Below, in pieces: positions 63,750 to 64,000 of a stretch of DNA of 64,000 nucleotides. A model generated the notes under the pieces. It was not told where the DNA came from, did no database searches, and was given only the letters and a program-made list of their open reading frames with translations. The DNA is taken from assembly GCA_030268105.1 (NCBI GenBank), contig BSDZ01000094.1:3754501-3818500 (forward strand). The letters are read 5' to 3'. This DNA is from Volvox africanus. Lineage: Eukaryota; Chlorophyta; Chlorophyceae; Chlamydomonadales; Volvocaceae. How positions within the stretch are numbered: position 1 is the stretch's first letter; the number at the start of each line of letters is the position of its first letter. The position numbers and the translations under genes are program-made.

Positions 63750-64000
63750 TTCTATATTACTATTGCCATACGCTATTCTACTTAGCCCGAGCTAAGCCTG
63801 AACTTCGCTAATCACCGCCGCGTGATGATTGCTTGCTTCCGGCGCTGACGGCGATTTCGTCCATTGCATCATTCCGATCTGTAAGACTGTAAGTTATATC
63901 TCTCTTCGTCTTGAAGTCTTCCGCTGTCTCTGTTTGCTCTCGCTTGCCTTGCTGTACTTGCAAGTGCTCGCGCATCGGTGTCGATAGTCTCCAGACGTGC
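63750..64000 (+). repeat. LTR-8: partial LTR running off the window
   Basis: Matches LTR positions from TTCTATATTACTATTGCC onward (compare 58737-58990). The first ~530 bp of the LTR are absent. The junction with LINE-3 has two unassigned bases (GC, 63748-63749), no TGTTGT end and no visible duplication, so it is a rearrangement breakpoint, not an insertion end. The element may continue past 64000. Confidence 0.9.

Noticed and set aside
1..64000. CRISPR arrays, tRNA or rRNA genes, host protein-coding genes
   Set aside because: The repeats are long LTR and LINE copies, not short spaced repeats. I found no cloverleaf, rRNA or non-transposon coding segment; every base range is accounted for by the two retroelement families.

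Overview
This window is a eukaryotic heterochromatin-type repeat nest. I see no host gene, rRNA or tRNA gene, or bacterial feature in it. It is built from one L1-like LINE family and one chromodomain-bearing Ty3/gypsy (chromovirus) family. The chromodomain, the spliceosomal-type GT...AG candidates and the LTR/LINE architecture all point to a eukaryotic nuclear genome. An alga, plant-lineage organism or other protist is plausible, but the species cannot be fixed from the sequence. An intact methyl-lysine-type chromodomain, dense nesting and CpG-to-TpG decay together suggest methylated, silent, perhaps pericentromeric chromatin.

Layout. Three LINE copies lie head to tail on the + strand. LINE-1 (1-2806) is the 3' part only. 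LINE-2 (2807-37834) is full length but split in four pieces. LINE-3 (37835-63747) is split, internally deleted and truncated. LINE-2 is interrupted by LTR-1 (5619-13091, +), LTR-2 (13543-21013, -) and LTR-3 (22859-35459, +). LTR-3 is itself interrupted in its reverse transcriptase by LTR-4 (26986-32125, -), a degenerate non-autonomous relative. LINE-3 is interrupted by LTR-5 (38393-60800, -). LTR-5 carries LTR-6 (44082-59024, +) inside gag, and LTR-6 carries LTR-7 (51249-58721, +) inside its 3' LTR. The window ends in a partial LTR (LTR-8, 63750-64000). Six of the seven complete insertions have perfect 5-bp target-site duplications (ACCTC, CAACA, GCCTC, TTTCG, AAAAG, GAGAA). Only LTR-5 does not, and 2181 bp of LINE are missing between its flanks.

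How the parts work. Each autonomous LTR element is 7.47 kb: 824-825 bp LTRs ending TGTTGT...ACAACA, a tRNA-type primer site 3 bp inside the 5' LTR, a leader with a conserved small ORF, a 411-codon gag, and a pol with protease, RT, RNase H, integrase and chromodomain in that order. Gag and pol are in one reading frame, separated only by a UAG followed 7 nt later by a conserved stem-loop, the layout of stop-codon readthrough. LTR-1, LTR-2 and LTR-7 have open gag and pol and nearly identical LTRs, so they look recently active. The LINE has ORF1 and a 1550-codon ORF2 (AP-endonuclease, RT, CCHC). These are joined by an overlapping stop/start TAATG, and the ORF2 tail carries a textbook PCNA-binding (PIP) box. 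It ends in an (ACAT)n tail that abuts the next copy's 5' end.

Most worth a second look: the UAG-plus-hairpin gag/pol junction in every copy; a chain of perfect inverted repeats along the LTR, one with a compensatory base-pair change; a conserved candidate intron in the leader; the recently moved but coding-dead LTR-4; the TAATG coupling and PIP box of the LINE; the self-complementary LINE-LINE junctions; and the mismatched flanks of LTR-5.
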